Part shown: piece after piece, positions 8,186 to 16,728 of the stretch
Layout of the letters: each line of letters begins with the position of its first letter
Position numbering within the stretch: the stretch's first letter is position 1
From: Hyphomicrobiales bacterium
Lineage (GTDB): Bacteria; Pseudomonadota; Alphaproteobacteria; Rhizobiales; Xanthobacteraceae
Direction: 5' to 3'
Length of the DNA stretch: 43,646 bases
Assembly (NCBI GenBank): GCA_013911975.1
Contig: JACESF010000032.1
Coordinates: forward strand, 1-43,646
The notes under the pieces: generated by a model
What the model was told of the DNA's origin: nothing
The model's input: only the letters and a program-made list of their open reading frames with translations
The model's database searches: none
Position numbers and translations under genes: made by a program

Positions 8186-9532
8186 TCAGGCGGGCGCCAG
8201 CTCGCGGGGCGCACCGGCCGCCGCGCGGCCCGCGAGGTTCTCGCGGAAGGTCTTGCCCTCATATTCGGTGCGCTGGACACCGCGCTTCTGGAGGATCGGC
8301 ACCACCTCGTCCACGAAGGTGCGGATGCTGTCGATATTGGTGGTGGGCGTGACGTTGAAGCCGTGGCAGCCGGTCTCGCGCCAGATGGTCTCCATCTGGG
8401 CGGCCACCTGCTCGGGGGTGCCGACGATCTGCAGCATGCCCGCCGCGCAGCCCCATTTCAGCGCGGCCTCGCGGAAGGTGAGGCGGCGATCGCCGAACAG
8501 CGCCGTGATGGCCGACATGAGCCCCTGGGACGCCTGGGTCTCGATATGCTCGATGGGCTCGTCGATGTTGAACTTGCTGAAATCGATGCCGAGCGTGCCC
8601 GAGGCGCGGGCCAGCGCCCCCTCGATGGGCACGCGGGCGAGGAGTTCGTCGCGCAGGCGCTGCGCCTCGGCCTCGGTTCCGGCGATGATGGGCTGGATGC
8701 CGAACGTCACCTTCACGTCCGGGTCCTTGCCCGCGGCGGCGGCGGTGGCGCGCACCTGCTTCATGAAGTCGTGCATGCCGGGGATCTGCGGCTGGATGGA
8801 GAAAACCACGTCCGCGTGGGACACCGCGAAGCGCTGGCCGCGACCCGAGGTGCCCGCTTGGAACAGGACCGGCCGCCCCTGGGGCGAGGGGAAGGCGGGC
8901 GGCGCCGCGTGGCACTTCAGGTACCGGCCCTCGAAATTGACGATCTTCACCTTGGAGGGGTCCACGAGGACGCCGCTCTCCCGGTCCGCCACCACGGCCT
9001 CGGGCGGGAAGCCGTCCCACAGCCGATAGCAGATCTCCAGATATTCCTCGGCGCGGTCGTAGCGCTCGTCATGCTCCAACTGGTCGAGGCCCAGCGCGCG
9101 GTGCTCGCCGCGCAGGTGGCCGGTGACGATGTTCCAGCCCACGCGCCCGCCGGTGAGATAGTCGAGGGTGGAGAAGGTGCGCACCGCCAGATAGGGCGGG
9201 ATGCCGGAGAGCGAGAGCGTGACGCCGAAGCCCAGATGCTCCGTGACCGCCGCCATGGCGGGAACGAGGGCGAGGGGATCATGGGAGGGCCAGCACACGC
9301 CGTAGCGGATGGCGCTGTCCATGCTGTCCTTGTAGCGGTCGAAGCCGCCGGGCGTGTCGGCGAAGAACACGCCGTCGAAGCAGCCGCGCTCCAGCGTGCG
9401 GGCGAGGTCCTGCCAATGGGCGAAGCCCTTCATGCCCTCCAGACGCTCGTCGGCGGGGTCGGCCCAGCTCGAAATGGTGTGGTTGATGGGGCTGTGGATG
9501 TAGAAGCCGGTGAGGTGCATCTGCCGGGTCAT
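8186..9532 (-). CDS. LLM-class FMN-dependent monooxygenase (NtaA/SnaA/DszA family)
   Basis: A 448-residue cytoplasmic oxygenase of the luciferase-like superfamily, of the class that needs reduced FMN from a separate reductase. Family features include the start MHLTGFYIHSP, the segment GVFFADTPGGFDRYKDS, GRVGWNIVTGH, and RPVLFQAGTSGRGQ for flavin phosphate binding. Known relatives oxidise nitrilotriacetate, EDTA, dibenzothiophene sulfone and similar compounds. The ATG at 9532 has AGAAGG upstream; an in-frame extension to 9883 runs through the reductase gene and is not real. The reductase gene lies 47 bp upstream and the hydrolase 1 bp downstream, defining a two-component monooxygenase operon. 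Confidence 0.93.
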   Translation of the reverse strand: MTRQMHLTGFYIHSPINHTISSWADPADERLEGMKGFAHWQDLARTLERGCFDGVFFADTPGGFDRYKDSMDSAIRYGVCWPSHDPLALVPAMAAVTEHLGFGVTLSLSGIPPYLAVRTFSTLDYLTGGRVGWNIVTGHLRGEHRALGLDQLEHDERYDRAEEYLEICYRLWDGFPPEAVVADRESGVLVDPSKVKIVNFEGRYLKCHAAPPAFPSPQGRPVLFQAGTSGRGQRFAVSHADVVFSIQPQIPGMHDFMKQVRATAAAAGKDPDVKVTFGIQPIIAGTEAEAQRLRDELLARVPIEGALARASGTLGIDFSKFNIDEPIEHIETQASQGLMSAITALFGDRRLTFREAALKWGCAAGMLQIVGTPEQVAAQMETIWRETGCHGFNVTPTTNIDSIRTFVDEVVPILQKRGVQRTEYEGKTFRENLAGRAAAGAPRELAPA

Positions 9533-9579
9533 GGCGTGTGGCCTTCTTGTTCTGTCTCTGGGGGAAGCGGGACGCGCGT

Positions 9580-10053
9580 TCAGCCGACGGCCACGAAGGC
9601 GCGCTGGTGATAGGCGAGGGTGGGGCCGGGATCGCCGAGGGCGGTCTCCTGCACCTCGCCGAGGATCACGGTGTGGTCGCCGCAGGGGATGGCATCCCGC
9701 GTGCGGCAGACCAGGGTCGCCACCGCGTCCTCCACCACGTCGAGGCCGTGGGCGTTGGGGCGCAGGGCCTCGTTGGCGAACTTGTCCTCGCCGCGCTTGG
9801 CGAAGGTGAGGGCCAGGTCCTTGTGCTCGGGCCGCAGCACGCTGACCGCGAAGGTCTCGGCGGACACGAAATGCGGATGGCATTCCGCCCCTTCCGCGAG
9901 GCAGATCAGCACCATGGGCGGGTCCATGGAGACGGAGGTGAAGGACGAGGCCGTGAAGCCGCGCGGGGTGTGGTCGCGGTCGCGGGTCGTCACGATCACG
10001 ACGCCGCTCGGATAGCGCGACATGGCTTCCTTGAGGTGGGACTGGACGAGCAT
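9580..10053 (-). CDS. Flavin reductase (NtaB/HpaC-like) of two-component monooxygenase
   Basis: A 157-residue flavin reductase of the split-barrel FMN-binding family, which supplies reduced FMN to the oxygenase encoded 47 bp downstream. Typical motifs are RYPSGVVIVTTRD near the N-terminus, GFTASSFTSVSMDPPMVLICL for flavin binding, and GDHTVILGEV towards the end. The start MLVQSHLKEAM at 10053 is chosen because GGGAGG lies about 10 bp upstream on the minus strand; longer in-frame starts would read through the promoter and operator. Expression is probably driven by the minus-strand promoter at 10125-10152. Confidence 0.92.
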   Translation of the reverse strand: MLVQSHLKEAMSRYPSGVVIVTTRDRDHTPRGFTASSFTSVSMDPPMVLICLAEGAECHPHFVSAETFAVSVLRPEHKDLALTFAKRGEDKFANEALRPNAHGLDVVEDAVATLVCRTRDAIPCGDHTVILGEVQETALGDPGPTLAYHQRAFVAVG

Positions 10054-10113
10054 CGAAGGCAATCCTCCCGGCCGTCCCTGCGGGATCGGCCGAAGCAGTT
10101 TGTTGTCGTTTTT

Positions 10114-10145
10114 GTTCCGAAATAAGAATACAGTTCCAAAATAGG
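10114..10145 (-). promoter_or_regulatory. Operator-like 32-bp element, copy 2 (divergent reductase / lactonase promoters)
   Basis: On the plus strand this AT-rich stretch carries two TTCC-containing direct repeats, GTTCCGAAATA and GTTCCAAAATA, 19 bp apart. On the minus strand it reads CCTATTTTGGAAC and ends TTTCGGAAC. It covers the spacer and -10 of the minus-strand promoter and so is well placed for repression or activation. Copies occur at 2289-2320 and 16857-16888. Confidence 0.6.
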
Positions 10146-10152
10146 GTGTCAA
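10125..10152 (-). promoter_or_regulatory. Sigma-70-like promoter for the flavin reductase operon
   Basis: On the minus strand a perfect -35 TTGACA (10152-10147) is followed after 16 bp by TATTCT (10130-10125). The gene start is 72 bp beyond the -10. It overlaps the operator-like element. Confidence 0.5.
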
Positions 10153-10262
10153 CGGCGGTGCGTGAGTCCGCCGCACCCGGGCCGCCGCCGCTCCCGCGGC
10201 ATGCGGAAAAGAAGCAAGATCAACAGGTTCGCTGCCGAGGATCGCAGCGCAGGAGAACACGC

Positions 10263-11177
10263 ATGTACGAAGCCCCGCCCACCGTCGTCGCGCGCCCGTT
10301 CGTGGTCATGCCGGAGGAGATCAAGGTCTCCGGGCGGCGCTCGGAATGGGCCGATGTCCAGTTCGGCGGCGCGCCGGTGCCCACCTTCCTGGAGGGGCCG
10401 TCCTTCGACCGGGCGGGCAATCTCTGGGTCGTGGACATTCCCTGGGGCCGGCTCATCAAGGTGACGCCGCAGGGCAAGGTGAGCGTGGAGGCGGAATATG
10501 ACGGCGAGCCCAACGGGCTGAAGTTCCACAAGGACGGCCGCGCCTTCATCACCGACCATAAGAACGGGATCATGGTGTTCGATCCGCGCACGCGCCGCGT
10601 GGAACCCTTTCTGGAGCGCACCATGCTCCAGCGCTTCAAGGGCGTGAACGACCTGATCTTCGCCGCCAACGGCGACCTCTATTTCACCGACCAGGGCCAG
10701 ACCGGCCTGCACGACCCGTCCGGCTGCCTCTACCGGCTGCGCACGGACGGCACGCTCGATTGCATCCTGAAGGGCATTCCGAGCCCGAACGGCCTCGTCC
10801 TCAACAAGGCGGAGAGCGCTATCCTGCTGGCGGTGACGCGCGCCAACGCCATCTGGCGCGTGCCGCTCATGCGCGACGGTACCGCGAGCAAGGTGGGCAC
10901 CTTCATCCAGATGTCCGGCGGCAGCGGGCCGGACGGGCTCGCCATCGACGCGGAGGACAATCTGGTGGTCTGCCATGTGGGCCTGGGCTCCGTCTGGCTG
11001 TTCAGCCATCTCGGCGAGCCGCTGCTGCGCATCAAGGCGCCCGAGGGGCTCCTGACCACCAATTGCGCGTTCGGTGGCCCCGACAATAAGACGATCTTCA
11101 TCACCGAATCGAAGACCGGGACCATCCTGTGCGCCGACCTGCCCGTGGCGGGCCGCGCGCTCTATTCCCACGCCTGA
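10263..11177 (+). CDS. SMP-30/gluconolactonase-family lactonase
   Basis: A 304-residue six-bladed beta-propeller protein of the SMP-30/gluconolactonase/LRE family, which usually hydrolyses sugar or other lactones with one divalent metal. Expected metal and active-site residues are visible: Glu44 in LEGPSFD, Asn129 in GVNDLIF, Asn176 in SPNGLVL and Asp224 in SGPDGLAID. No signal peptide is evident. The ATG at 10263 follows AGGAG at 10251; an in-frame start at 10146 would read through the intergenic operator. It is divergent from the flavin monooxygenase operon and shares its regulatory region, so it probably acts in the same pathway. Confidence 0.88.
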   Translation: MYEAPPTVVARPFVVMPEEIKVSGRRSEWADVQFGGAPVPTFLEGPSFDRAGNLWVVDIPWGRLIKVTPQGKVSVEAEYDGEPNGLKFHKDGRAFITDHKNGIMVFDPRTRRVEPFLERTMLQRFKGVNDLIFAANGDLYFTDQGQTGLHDPSGCLYRLRTDGTLDCILKGIPSPNGLVLNKAESAILLAVTRANAIWRVPLMRDGTASKVGTFIQMSGGSGPDGLAIDAEDNLVVCHVGLGSVWLFSHLGEPLLRIKAPEGLLTTNCAFGGPDNKTIFITESKTGTILCADLPVAGRALYSHA

Positions 11178-11183
11178 GGACGC

Positions 11184-11208
11184 CGGGCCGGAGCCCGGCT
11201 CCGGCCCG
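11184..11208. terminator. Bidirectional hairpin between convergent genes
   Basis: Arms CGGGCCGGAG and CTCCGGCCCG pair perfectly (10 bp) around a CCCGG loop, between the stops of the lactonase and the D-2-hydroxyacid dehydrogenase. There is no T-run, so it is a hairpin of terminator type rather than a classical intrinsic terminator. Confidence 0.55.
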
Positions 11209-12192
11209 TCAGGAGGCGGCGCCCGCCAGCACATCGGGATTGAGCAGCGTGGCGGGGCGCCCGCCCGCCAAGGCGTGCTCCACCACCTTGGCGACGTTCA
11301 GCGCCATGTCGCGCATGCTGCCATTGGTGACGCCCGCCACATGGGGGCTCAGAACCACGTTGGGCAGGCTGAAGAGCGGGTCGTCGGCGGGCGGGGGCTC
11401 CACGTCGAACACGTCGATGCCCGCCCCCGCGATGCGGCCCTCCCGAAGAGCCTCCACCAAAGACGGCTCGTGGATCAGCCCGCCCCGCGAGGTGTTGACG
11501 ATGATGCCGTGGGCAGGCATCGCCGCCAGTTCCGTCGCGCCGATGAGGTGGCGCGTGCGCGCGCTCAGCGGCACATGGACGGAGATGACGTCCGAGCCCG
11601 CCATCAGGTCCACGAGGTTCTCCACCTTCGTTACCCCCACCTGCGCCATGTCCTCTGCGGAGACGAAGGGGTCGAAGGCGGACACGCTCATGCCGAAGCC
11701 CGCCCCGCCGATGCGCGCCGTCACGCGCGCGATCTGGCCGAAGCCCACGAGGCCGAGCCGCCCGCCGGTGAGGTCGCCGAGCCGCAGCTTCCAGCGCTCG
11801 CCGAACCGGTTTTCGCGCACCACGGCGTCCATCTCGCGCACGCGGCGCAGAACGGCCAGCATCAGCGCCACCGCCCCTTCCGCGACCGCCGTGGAATTGG
11901 CGCCGCCGGGCGTGTTGGCCACCATCACCCCATGCGCGGTGGCGGCGGGCACGTCGATATTGTCCACGCCGGAGCCGTGCTTGGTGACGATGCGCAGGCG
12001 CGGGGTCTGGTCGAGCCAGGGCGTGTTCACCTCGAAGGCGCGCACCACCGCGGCGGTGGCCTGGGAGAGGTCGTCCTGCGTCAGCTTTTCGCCGGGAAGC
12101 TTCAGCCGGAAGGAGCGGGCGAGGCGCGCGATGCCGTCCTCGTGGATGGGATCGAGCACCAGGACGAGGTCGGGCGTATGGCTTGTGGTCAT
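11209..12192 (-). CDS. D-2-hydroxyacid dehydrogenase (phosphoglycerate dehydrogenase-like)
   Basis: A 327-residue NAD(P)-dependent dehydrogenase interconverting a 2-oxo acid and a D-2-hydroxy acid. Family residues are complete: the substrate loop TKHGSGVDNID, the Rossmann motif GLVGFGQIARV, the catalytic Arg in VNTSRGGLI, Glu in DVFDVEPP and His in LSPHVAGVTNGSM. The ATG at 12192 is preferred over an in-frame start at 12237 that would overlap the LivF gene. The gene is last in the minus-strand Liv-type transporter operon, 41 bp after LivF, which suggests it acts on the imported compound or its breakdown product. The substrate cannot be specified. Confidence 0.9.
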   Translation of the reverse strand: MTTSHTPDLVLVLDPIHEDGIARLARSFRLKLPGEKLTQDDLSQATAAVVRAFEVNTPWLDQTPRLRIVTKHGSGVDNIDVPAATAHGVMVANTPGGANSTAVAEGAVALMLAVLRRVREMDAVVRENRFGERWKLRLGDLTGGRLGLVGFGQIARVTARIGGAGFGMSVSAFDPFVSAEDMAQVGVTKVENLVDLMAGSDVISVHVPLSARTRHLIGATELAAMPAHGIIVNTSRGGLIHEPSLVEALREGRIAGAGIDVFDVEPPPADDPLFSLPNVVLSPHVAGVTNGSMRDMALNVAKVVEHALAGGRPATLLNPDVLAGAAS

Positions 12193-12233
12193 TGTCGTCT
12201 CGCTTTGCCGTTGAGGGGGCCGGGACGGGTGCC

Positions 12234-12974
12234 TCACCCGGACCCGAGATAGATGTCGCGCACCGTGGTGTCCTCGCTCAGCCGGTCGGCCGGGCCGTCG
12301 AGGATGGCGCGGCCGGAGGCGAGCACGTAGCCGCGATCGGCCACCCGCAGCGCGATGCGGGCGTTCTGCTCCACCAGCAGCACGGTGTTGCCCGCGTCCC
12401 GCAGGCGCTCGATGACCGCGAAGATGGAGTCCACGATCTTGGGCGCGAGGCCGAAGGAGGGCTCGTCCAGGATCAGCAGCTCGGGCCGGCTCATGAGGGC
12501 GCGGCCGATGACCAGCATCTGCTGCTCGCCGCCGCTCAGCGTGCCAGCCGCCTGGTGGCGGCGCTCCGCGAGGATGGGGAAGAGGGCGTAGATGCGCGCC
12601 ATCTCCGCGTCGAGCCAGGGCGCGCCCCGGCGCACATAGCCGCCCATCAGCAGATTGTCCTCCACCGAGAGCTGGGCGAGCACGCCGCGCCCCTCCGGCA
12701 CCACGGCGATGCCCCGGCCGATGCGCGCGGCCATGTCCTGGCGGGCGAGGTCCTCGCCGCGCAGGCGCACCTGCCCCTTCAGCGTGGGGATGGCGCCGAT
12801 GACCGCCTTGATGAGGGTGGACTTGCCCGCGCCGTTATTGCCGATGAGGCAGACGATCTCTCCCTTGTGCACCCGCAGGCCCACGCCGTGGATGATCTCG
12901 GTGCGGCCATAGCCGCAGGTGAGCCCCTCCACGTCCAGGACGGCGAGGCGGCTCAGGGGCGTGGTGTCATGCAT
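12234..12974 (-). CDS. Branched-chain amino-acid-type ABC transporter ATP-binding protein (LivF-like)
   Basis: A 246-residue cytoplasmic ATPase subunit. Walker A is GNNGAGKST (45-53), the ABC signature LSGGEQQ (146-152), and Walker B LLILDE (166-171). The H-loop region is less typical: VLLVEQNARIA carries Gln where many ABC proteins have His, which is normal for LivF. Its ATG overlaps the end of the LivM-LivG gene by 8 bp, so translation is coupled. It pairs with the LivG half of the fused neighbour. The Liv family also carries urea, amides and aromatic acids, so amino acid transport should not be assumed. Confidence 0.94.
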   Translation of the reverse strand: MHDTTPLSRLAVLDVEGLTCGYGRTEIIHGVGLRVHKGEIVCLIGNNGAGKSTLIKAVIGAIPTLKGQVRLRGEDLARQDMAARIGRGIAVVPEGRGVLAQLSVEDNLLMGGYVRRGAPWLDAEMARIYALFPILAERRHQAAGTLSGGEQQMLVIGRALMSRPELLILDEPSFGLAPKIVDSIFAVIERLRDAGNTVLLVEQNARIALRVADRGYVLASGRAILDGPADRLSEDTTVRDIYLGSG

Positions 12975-14604
12975 GGGCGGCCTCGCTGCCGAGATAGGCC
13001 TCGATGACGGCCGGGTCGTTGCGGATCTCGTCGGGGGTGCCGTGGCTCAGAACGCGGCCGAAATTCATCACCCAGATGGTCTGCGCGATGGACATGACCA
13101 GCTTCATGTCGTGCTCCACGATCACGATGCGGCAGGCGAAGGTTTCGGCCAGATGTCCGAGCAGCGCGCCGAGGCGCTCCTTCTCGGCGCTGTTGAGGCC
13201 GGCGGCGGGTTCGTCCAGCAGCAGCAGGGCGGGGCGGGCGGAAAGGCCGCGCGCGATCTCCACCAGCCGCCGGTCCAGCAACGTGAGGCGGTCGGGCGGC
13301 AGCGCCCAGGCGGACCGGTCGAGGCCGGTCTCGGCCAGCGCCTGTTCCGCCCGGGCGCGGGCGGTTGCGGCGTCCGGTGCCGCCGAGCGGGCGGCCACCA
13401 TCACGTTGCGATAGACCGAGAGGTGGGCGAACAGCCGGACGCCCTGGAAGGTGCGGGCGATGCGGGCCTTGAACACCTGGTCGGGACGCAGCCCCACAAG
13501 ATCGCGCCCGTCCAGGCGGATGCGGCCCGCGCCGGGGCGGATCAGTCCCGTGAGCACGTTGAAGAAGGTGGTCTTCCCCGCGCCGTTGGGGCCGATCACC
13601 GCGCTGATGCCCGGCGTGGTGGGAATGGACAGGCTGACCCCGTCCAGCGCCGCGATGCCGCCGAAGCGCACGCAGATGCCGTCCACCTCCAGCGGTCCCG
13701 CGCTGGTCGGCGGCACCTGCGGGACGGGCAGGGCGGCCGCCTTCGGCACGCCGCCGCGCCCGAGCCCGACCCGGCGCTTCACCCAGGCGATGGTGTCGTG
13801 GGTGATGAGGCCGGAGGGCCGCACCGCCAGCACCGCCAGCGTCGCCGCGCCCATGAAGAGCAGCCGGTAGTCCGCCAGCCCGCGCACCATCTCGGGCACG
13901 CAGCCGAGGATCAGGATGCCCGCCACCGCGCCGTAGAAGCGGTCCAGCCCGCCGAACACGATGGGAAGCTGGAGGGCGATCAGCAGCGCGAAGCCGAAAT
14001 CGTCCGGGCGGATGAAGAGGACATAGTGGGAATAGAGCCCGCCCGCGAGGCCGCCGAGCCCGCCGCCGATGGCGAAGATGGTGAGCTTCGTCGCCACCAG
14101 CTTCACGCCCATGACCGGCACGATCAACTCGTCATCGCCGATGGCGGTCTTGAGCTGGCCGAGCCGCGCGCGGTCGAACACCCAGAAGCCGACGAGGATC
14201 AGCACCGCGAGGCCCGCCACCAGCGGCAGCGTGGTGTGCGCGGGAATGCCCACGAGGCCACCCGAGCCGCCCACCGCGCTCACATTGTTGAGGATGATGC
14301 GCAGCGCTTCCGCGAAGCTGAGGCTGAAGATGGCGTAGGCGAAGCCCGCGAGGCGCACGCGGGTGGCGAGCGCGTCCACAGCCACCGCGCCCAGCGCCCC
14401 GGCGAGCGTGCCCGCCGCCAGCGCCAGCTCGAAGGGCACGGCGAAGTCCCGGGTGAGGATGGCGCTCACATAGGCGCCGAGGGCGAAATAGCCCGCGATG
14501 CCCACGTCGAGCTGCTTCATGGAGAGCGGCATGTAATGGCCGAGCGCCGCGATCAGGTAGATGAGCTGGATCGTGGCGAAGGCTTCGAGGGATCCGGTAC
14601 CCAT
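12967..14604 (-). CDS. Fused ABC permease-ATPase (LivM-LivG)
   Basis: A 545-residue fusion. Residues about 1-300 are a polytopic LivM permease (for example GIAGYFALGAYVSAI, the NNVSAVGGSGGLVGIP loop, and GGLGGLAGGLYSHY). A Pro/Ala-rich linker follows, and from about 315 a LivG ATPase with Walker A GPNGAGKTT, the Q-loop region ARTFQGVRLF and Walker B LLLLDEPAAGLN. The signature region reads LTLLDRRLVEIARGL, departing from the LPYGDQR-like form common in LivG. The ATG at 14604 overlaps the LivH stop by one base (TGATG). Starts further upstream in the same frame lie inside LivH and are shadows. Confidence 0.93.
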   Translation of the reverse strand: MGTGSLEAFATIQLIYLIAALGHYMPLSMKQLDVGIAGYFALGAYVSAILTRDFAVPFELALAAGTLAGALGAVAVDALATRVRLAGFAYAIFSLSFAEALRIILNNVSAVGGSGGLVGIPAHTTLPLVAGLAVLILVGFWVFDRARLGQLKTAIGDDELIVPVMGVKLVATKLTIFAIGGGLGGLAGGLYSHYVLFIRPDDFGFALLIALQLPIVFGGLDRFYGAVAGILILGCVPEMVRGLADYRLLFMGAATLAVLAVRPSGLITHDTIAWVKRRVGLGRGGVPKAAALPVPQVPPTSAGPLEVDGICVRFGGIAALDGVSLSIPTTPGISAVIGPNGAGKTTFFNVLTGLIRPGAGRIRLDGRDLVGLRPDQVFKARIARTFQGVRLFAHLSVYRNVMVAARSAAPDAATARARAEQALAETGLDRSAWALPPDRLTLLDRRLVEIARGLSARPALLLLDEPAAGLNSAEKERLGALLGHLAETFACRIVIVEHDMKLVMSIAQTIWVMNFGRVLSHGTPDEIRNDPAVIEAYLGSEAAHA

Positions 14605-15494
14605 CACACGCGCTCCACCGGGCGGCGCCCCAGCAGGCCGGCGGGGCGGAAGGTGAGGATGAGGACCATGGCCGCGAAGGCGAACAGATCCCGGTAGGAC
14701 GTTTCGAGATATCCGGCGGCCATGGCCTCCACGAGGCCCAGGAGCAGCCCGCCCAGCACCGCGCCGGGCACGCTGCCGAGCCCGCCGAACAGCACCACGG
14801 CCAGCGCCTTGAACTGGAGGTGCTCGCCCACATAGGGGTCGATGGCGGGCAGGGTCAGGCCCAGCAGCACGCCCGCCGCGCCCGCGAGGGCGGAGGCGAT
14901 GGCCACGGTCTGCGCGGACACCGACTTCACCCGCACCCCCAGCATGGCGGCGATGGTGGGATTGTCGGCCACTGCGCGGATGGAGCGGCCCATCCAGGTG
15001 CGCTGGACCAGCACGGTCAGCGCCACCACGAGGACGAGGGTGACGAGCATCACGGCGAGCTGGCCCACGGTCAGGTGCAGCTCGATGCCGCCCAGATGGA
15101 AGCGCAGCAGCGTCGCGGCCATGCCCGAGGGATAGGAGATGGGCTGGCCCTGATGGATCGACAGGCGCAGGCTCTCCTGGATCACCGTGGCGATGGAGAT
15201 GGTGGTGACGAGGGTGATGAGGTGGTTCTGGCCCGCCACCGGACGCAGGGCGACGCGCTCCACCACGAGGCCGAGGAGGGCGGCACCGACGGTGCCGAGC
15301 ACCAAGGCGAGCGGAATGCTGCCGCTCCATTCCAGGGCGAACAGGCCGAGATAGGCGCCCACCACCAGCACCGCGCTGTGGGCGAGATAGACCACCCGCA
15401 GCACGCCGAAGATGAGGGTGAAGCCCACGGCCACGAGCGCGTAGCCCGCGCCGATGGTCAGGCCGTTGACCAACTGCTGAAGAAGGATCTGCAT
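14604..15494 (-). CDS. Branched-chain amino-acid-type ABC transporter permease (LivH-like)
   Basis: A 296-residue inner-membrane permease with about eight hydrophobic segments. Family landmarks are QQLVNGLTIGAGYALVAVG at the N-terminus, GVLRVVYLAHSAVLVVGAY, and the cytoplasmic loop MGRSIRAVADNPTIAAMLGV, which contacts the ATPases. It ends with FRPAGLLGR. I choose the ATG at 15494; a TTG at 15506 would add four residues, and neither has a strong ribosome site. The binding-protein gene ends 95 bp upstream. It forms the membrane pore with the LivM half of the next gene. Confidence 0.92.
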   Translation of the reverse strand: MQILLQQLVNGLTIGAGYALVAVGFTLIFGVLRVVYLAHSAVLVVGAYLGLFALEWSGSIPLALVLGTVGAALLGLVVERVALRPVAGQNHLITLVTTISIATVIQESLRLSIHQGQPISYPSGMAATLLRFHLGGIELHLTVGQLAVMLVTLVLVVALTVLVQRTWMGRSIRAVADNPTIAAMLGVRVKSVSAQTVAIASALAGAAGVLLGLTLPAIDPYVGEHLQFKALAVVLFGGLGSVPGAVLGGLLLGLVEAMAAGYLETSYRDLFAFAAMVLILTFRPAGLLGRRPVERV

Positions 15495-15588
15495 CGAGAC
15501 AATCAATCCGCTCGGGACGAGAGGTGCGGGCGCGCACGGCCGGGCATGGCCCGGCCGGCGCCCAAGGCGTTCGTCGGAGGGCGGGCGG

Positions 15589-16728
15589 CTAGTCGGCCGC
15601 CACCTTCTGCGGCTTGCCGTCCCGGAAGACGAGCACCGTCACCGGCTTCACCGCATAGCCCTGGGGCGTGATGGACATGGGGCCGGAAATGCTCTTCCAG
15701 TCCTTCAGCGCGGCGAGGCGGTCCGCCAGCGCCTTGCGGTCGGCGGCCTGGTCCTTGCCGGTGAGCTTGCCCTCTTCCACCATGTCCATGACCAGATAGA
15801 CGAGGTCATAGGCCTGGGTGGCGAGCTGGGTGGGCGCGCGGCCGTTGTTGCGCGCCTTGAACGCTTCCACGAACGCCACCACGCGCGGGTCCGTGGAGGA
15901 GGTCGGGTCGAACTCGGTGTAGCGATAGACGCCTTCCAGGGTCTCCGGCCCGGCGGAGCTGACGAGCGGCGTAAAGGCGGACTGGGTGATGAGCACCTTC
16001 GCCGTGGAGCCGGTGCGCTTCAGTTCCTTCAGCACGCTCAGCGCGCCCTTGTCGGTGGTGGAGAGCACCACGAGGTCCGGCTCCTGGCCGCGGATGCGGG
16101 TGACGACGGGGCTGAAGTCGAGGTCCGCCGAGCTGATGGAATAGGTCTGCGTCTCGACGCCCTTCTCCTTCAGCGTGCGCTCCGCGATGGTGCCCTGGTC
16201 GTTGGCGGCGGCATCGCCCCGGTCCACCACCACCACGGCCTTCTTGGCCTTGAGGCGCGAGACCAGAAGCTCCACGGCCTGCGGCGCGATGATGGGCGCG
16301 GGGCTCGCATAGGTGAAGGTCCAGGGGCGGTTCTTGTCCGTGAGGCCGGAGGCCGCCGCCGAGGAGGAGATGGAGGGGCAGCCGAGGCCGTTGGCCACGG
16401 GGAAGGCCACCTGCGCCTCGTTGGACATGCTCGGGCCGAGCACGGCGAACGAGTTGCCGCAGGCTTGGCGCACGAGGCTCACCACCTGCCCGTTATTGCT
16501 CTGGGTATCGAGCACGGCGAGGTCGATCTTGCGGCCGCCCGCGCCGCCCGCCGCGTTGATCTCCTCCTTGGCGATCTCCATGCCGAGGCGGAACTCGACG
16601 GAATAGTTCGCATAGGGGCCGGTCAGCGGCAGCAGCGTGGACAGTTTGAGATCGTCCGCATGAGCGGGCACGACGGCGCCGGCGATAGCGCATGACAAAG
16701 CGATCGCCTTGAGGCGAAATAGGACCAT
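15589..16728 (-). CDS. ABC transporter periplasmic substrate-binding protein (LivK-like)
   Basis: A 379-residue type-I periplasmic binding protein, first gene of the Liv-type operon. The Sec signal peptide ends at AHA (22-24) before DDLKLSTLLPLTGPYA, the usual start of the mature LivK fold. Other family parts are GMEIAKEEINAAGGAGGRK and GPSMSNEAQVAFPVA. The ATG at 16728 follows GGGAGGAAGCCA. A TTGACA hexamer and an operator-like element lie 130-173 bp upstream, so transcription probably belongs to the same regulon as the aldolase and the monooxygenase. The ligand is unknown. Confidence 0.93.
   Translation of the reverse strand: MVLFRLKAIALSCAIAGAVVPAHADDLKLSTLLPLTGPYANYSVEFRLGMEIAKEEINAAGGAGGRKIDLAVLDTQSNNGQVVSLVRQACGNSFAVLGPSMSNEAQVAFPVANGLGCPSISSSAAASGLTDKNRPWTFTYASPAPIIAPQAVELLVSRLKAKKAVVVVDRGDAAANDQGTIAERTLKEKGVETQTYSISSADLDFSPVVTRIRGQEPDLVVLSTTDKGALSVLKELKRTGSTAKVLITQSAFTPLVSSAGPETLEGVYRYTEFDPTSSTDPRVVAFVEAFKARNNGRAPTQLATQAYDLVYLVMDMVEEGKLTGKDQAADRKALADRLAALKDWKSISGPMSITPQGYAVKPVTVLVFRDGKPQKVAAD

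Noticed and set aside
12967..15537. An 856-residue reading of the LivM-LivG frame starting at 15537
   Set aside because: The first about 310 residues are Arg/Gly/His-rich noise from reading through LivH out of frame; the coupled ATG at 14604 gives a proper permease start.
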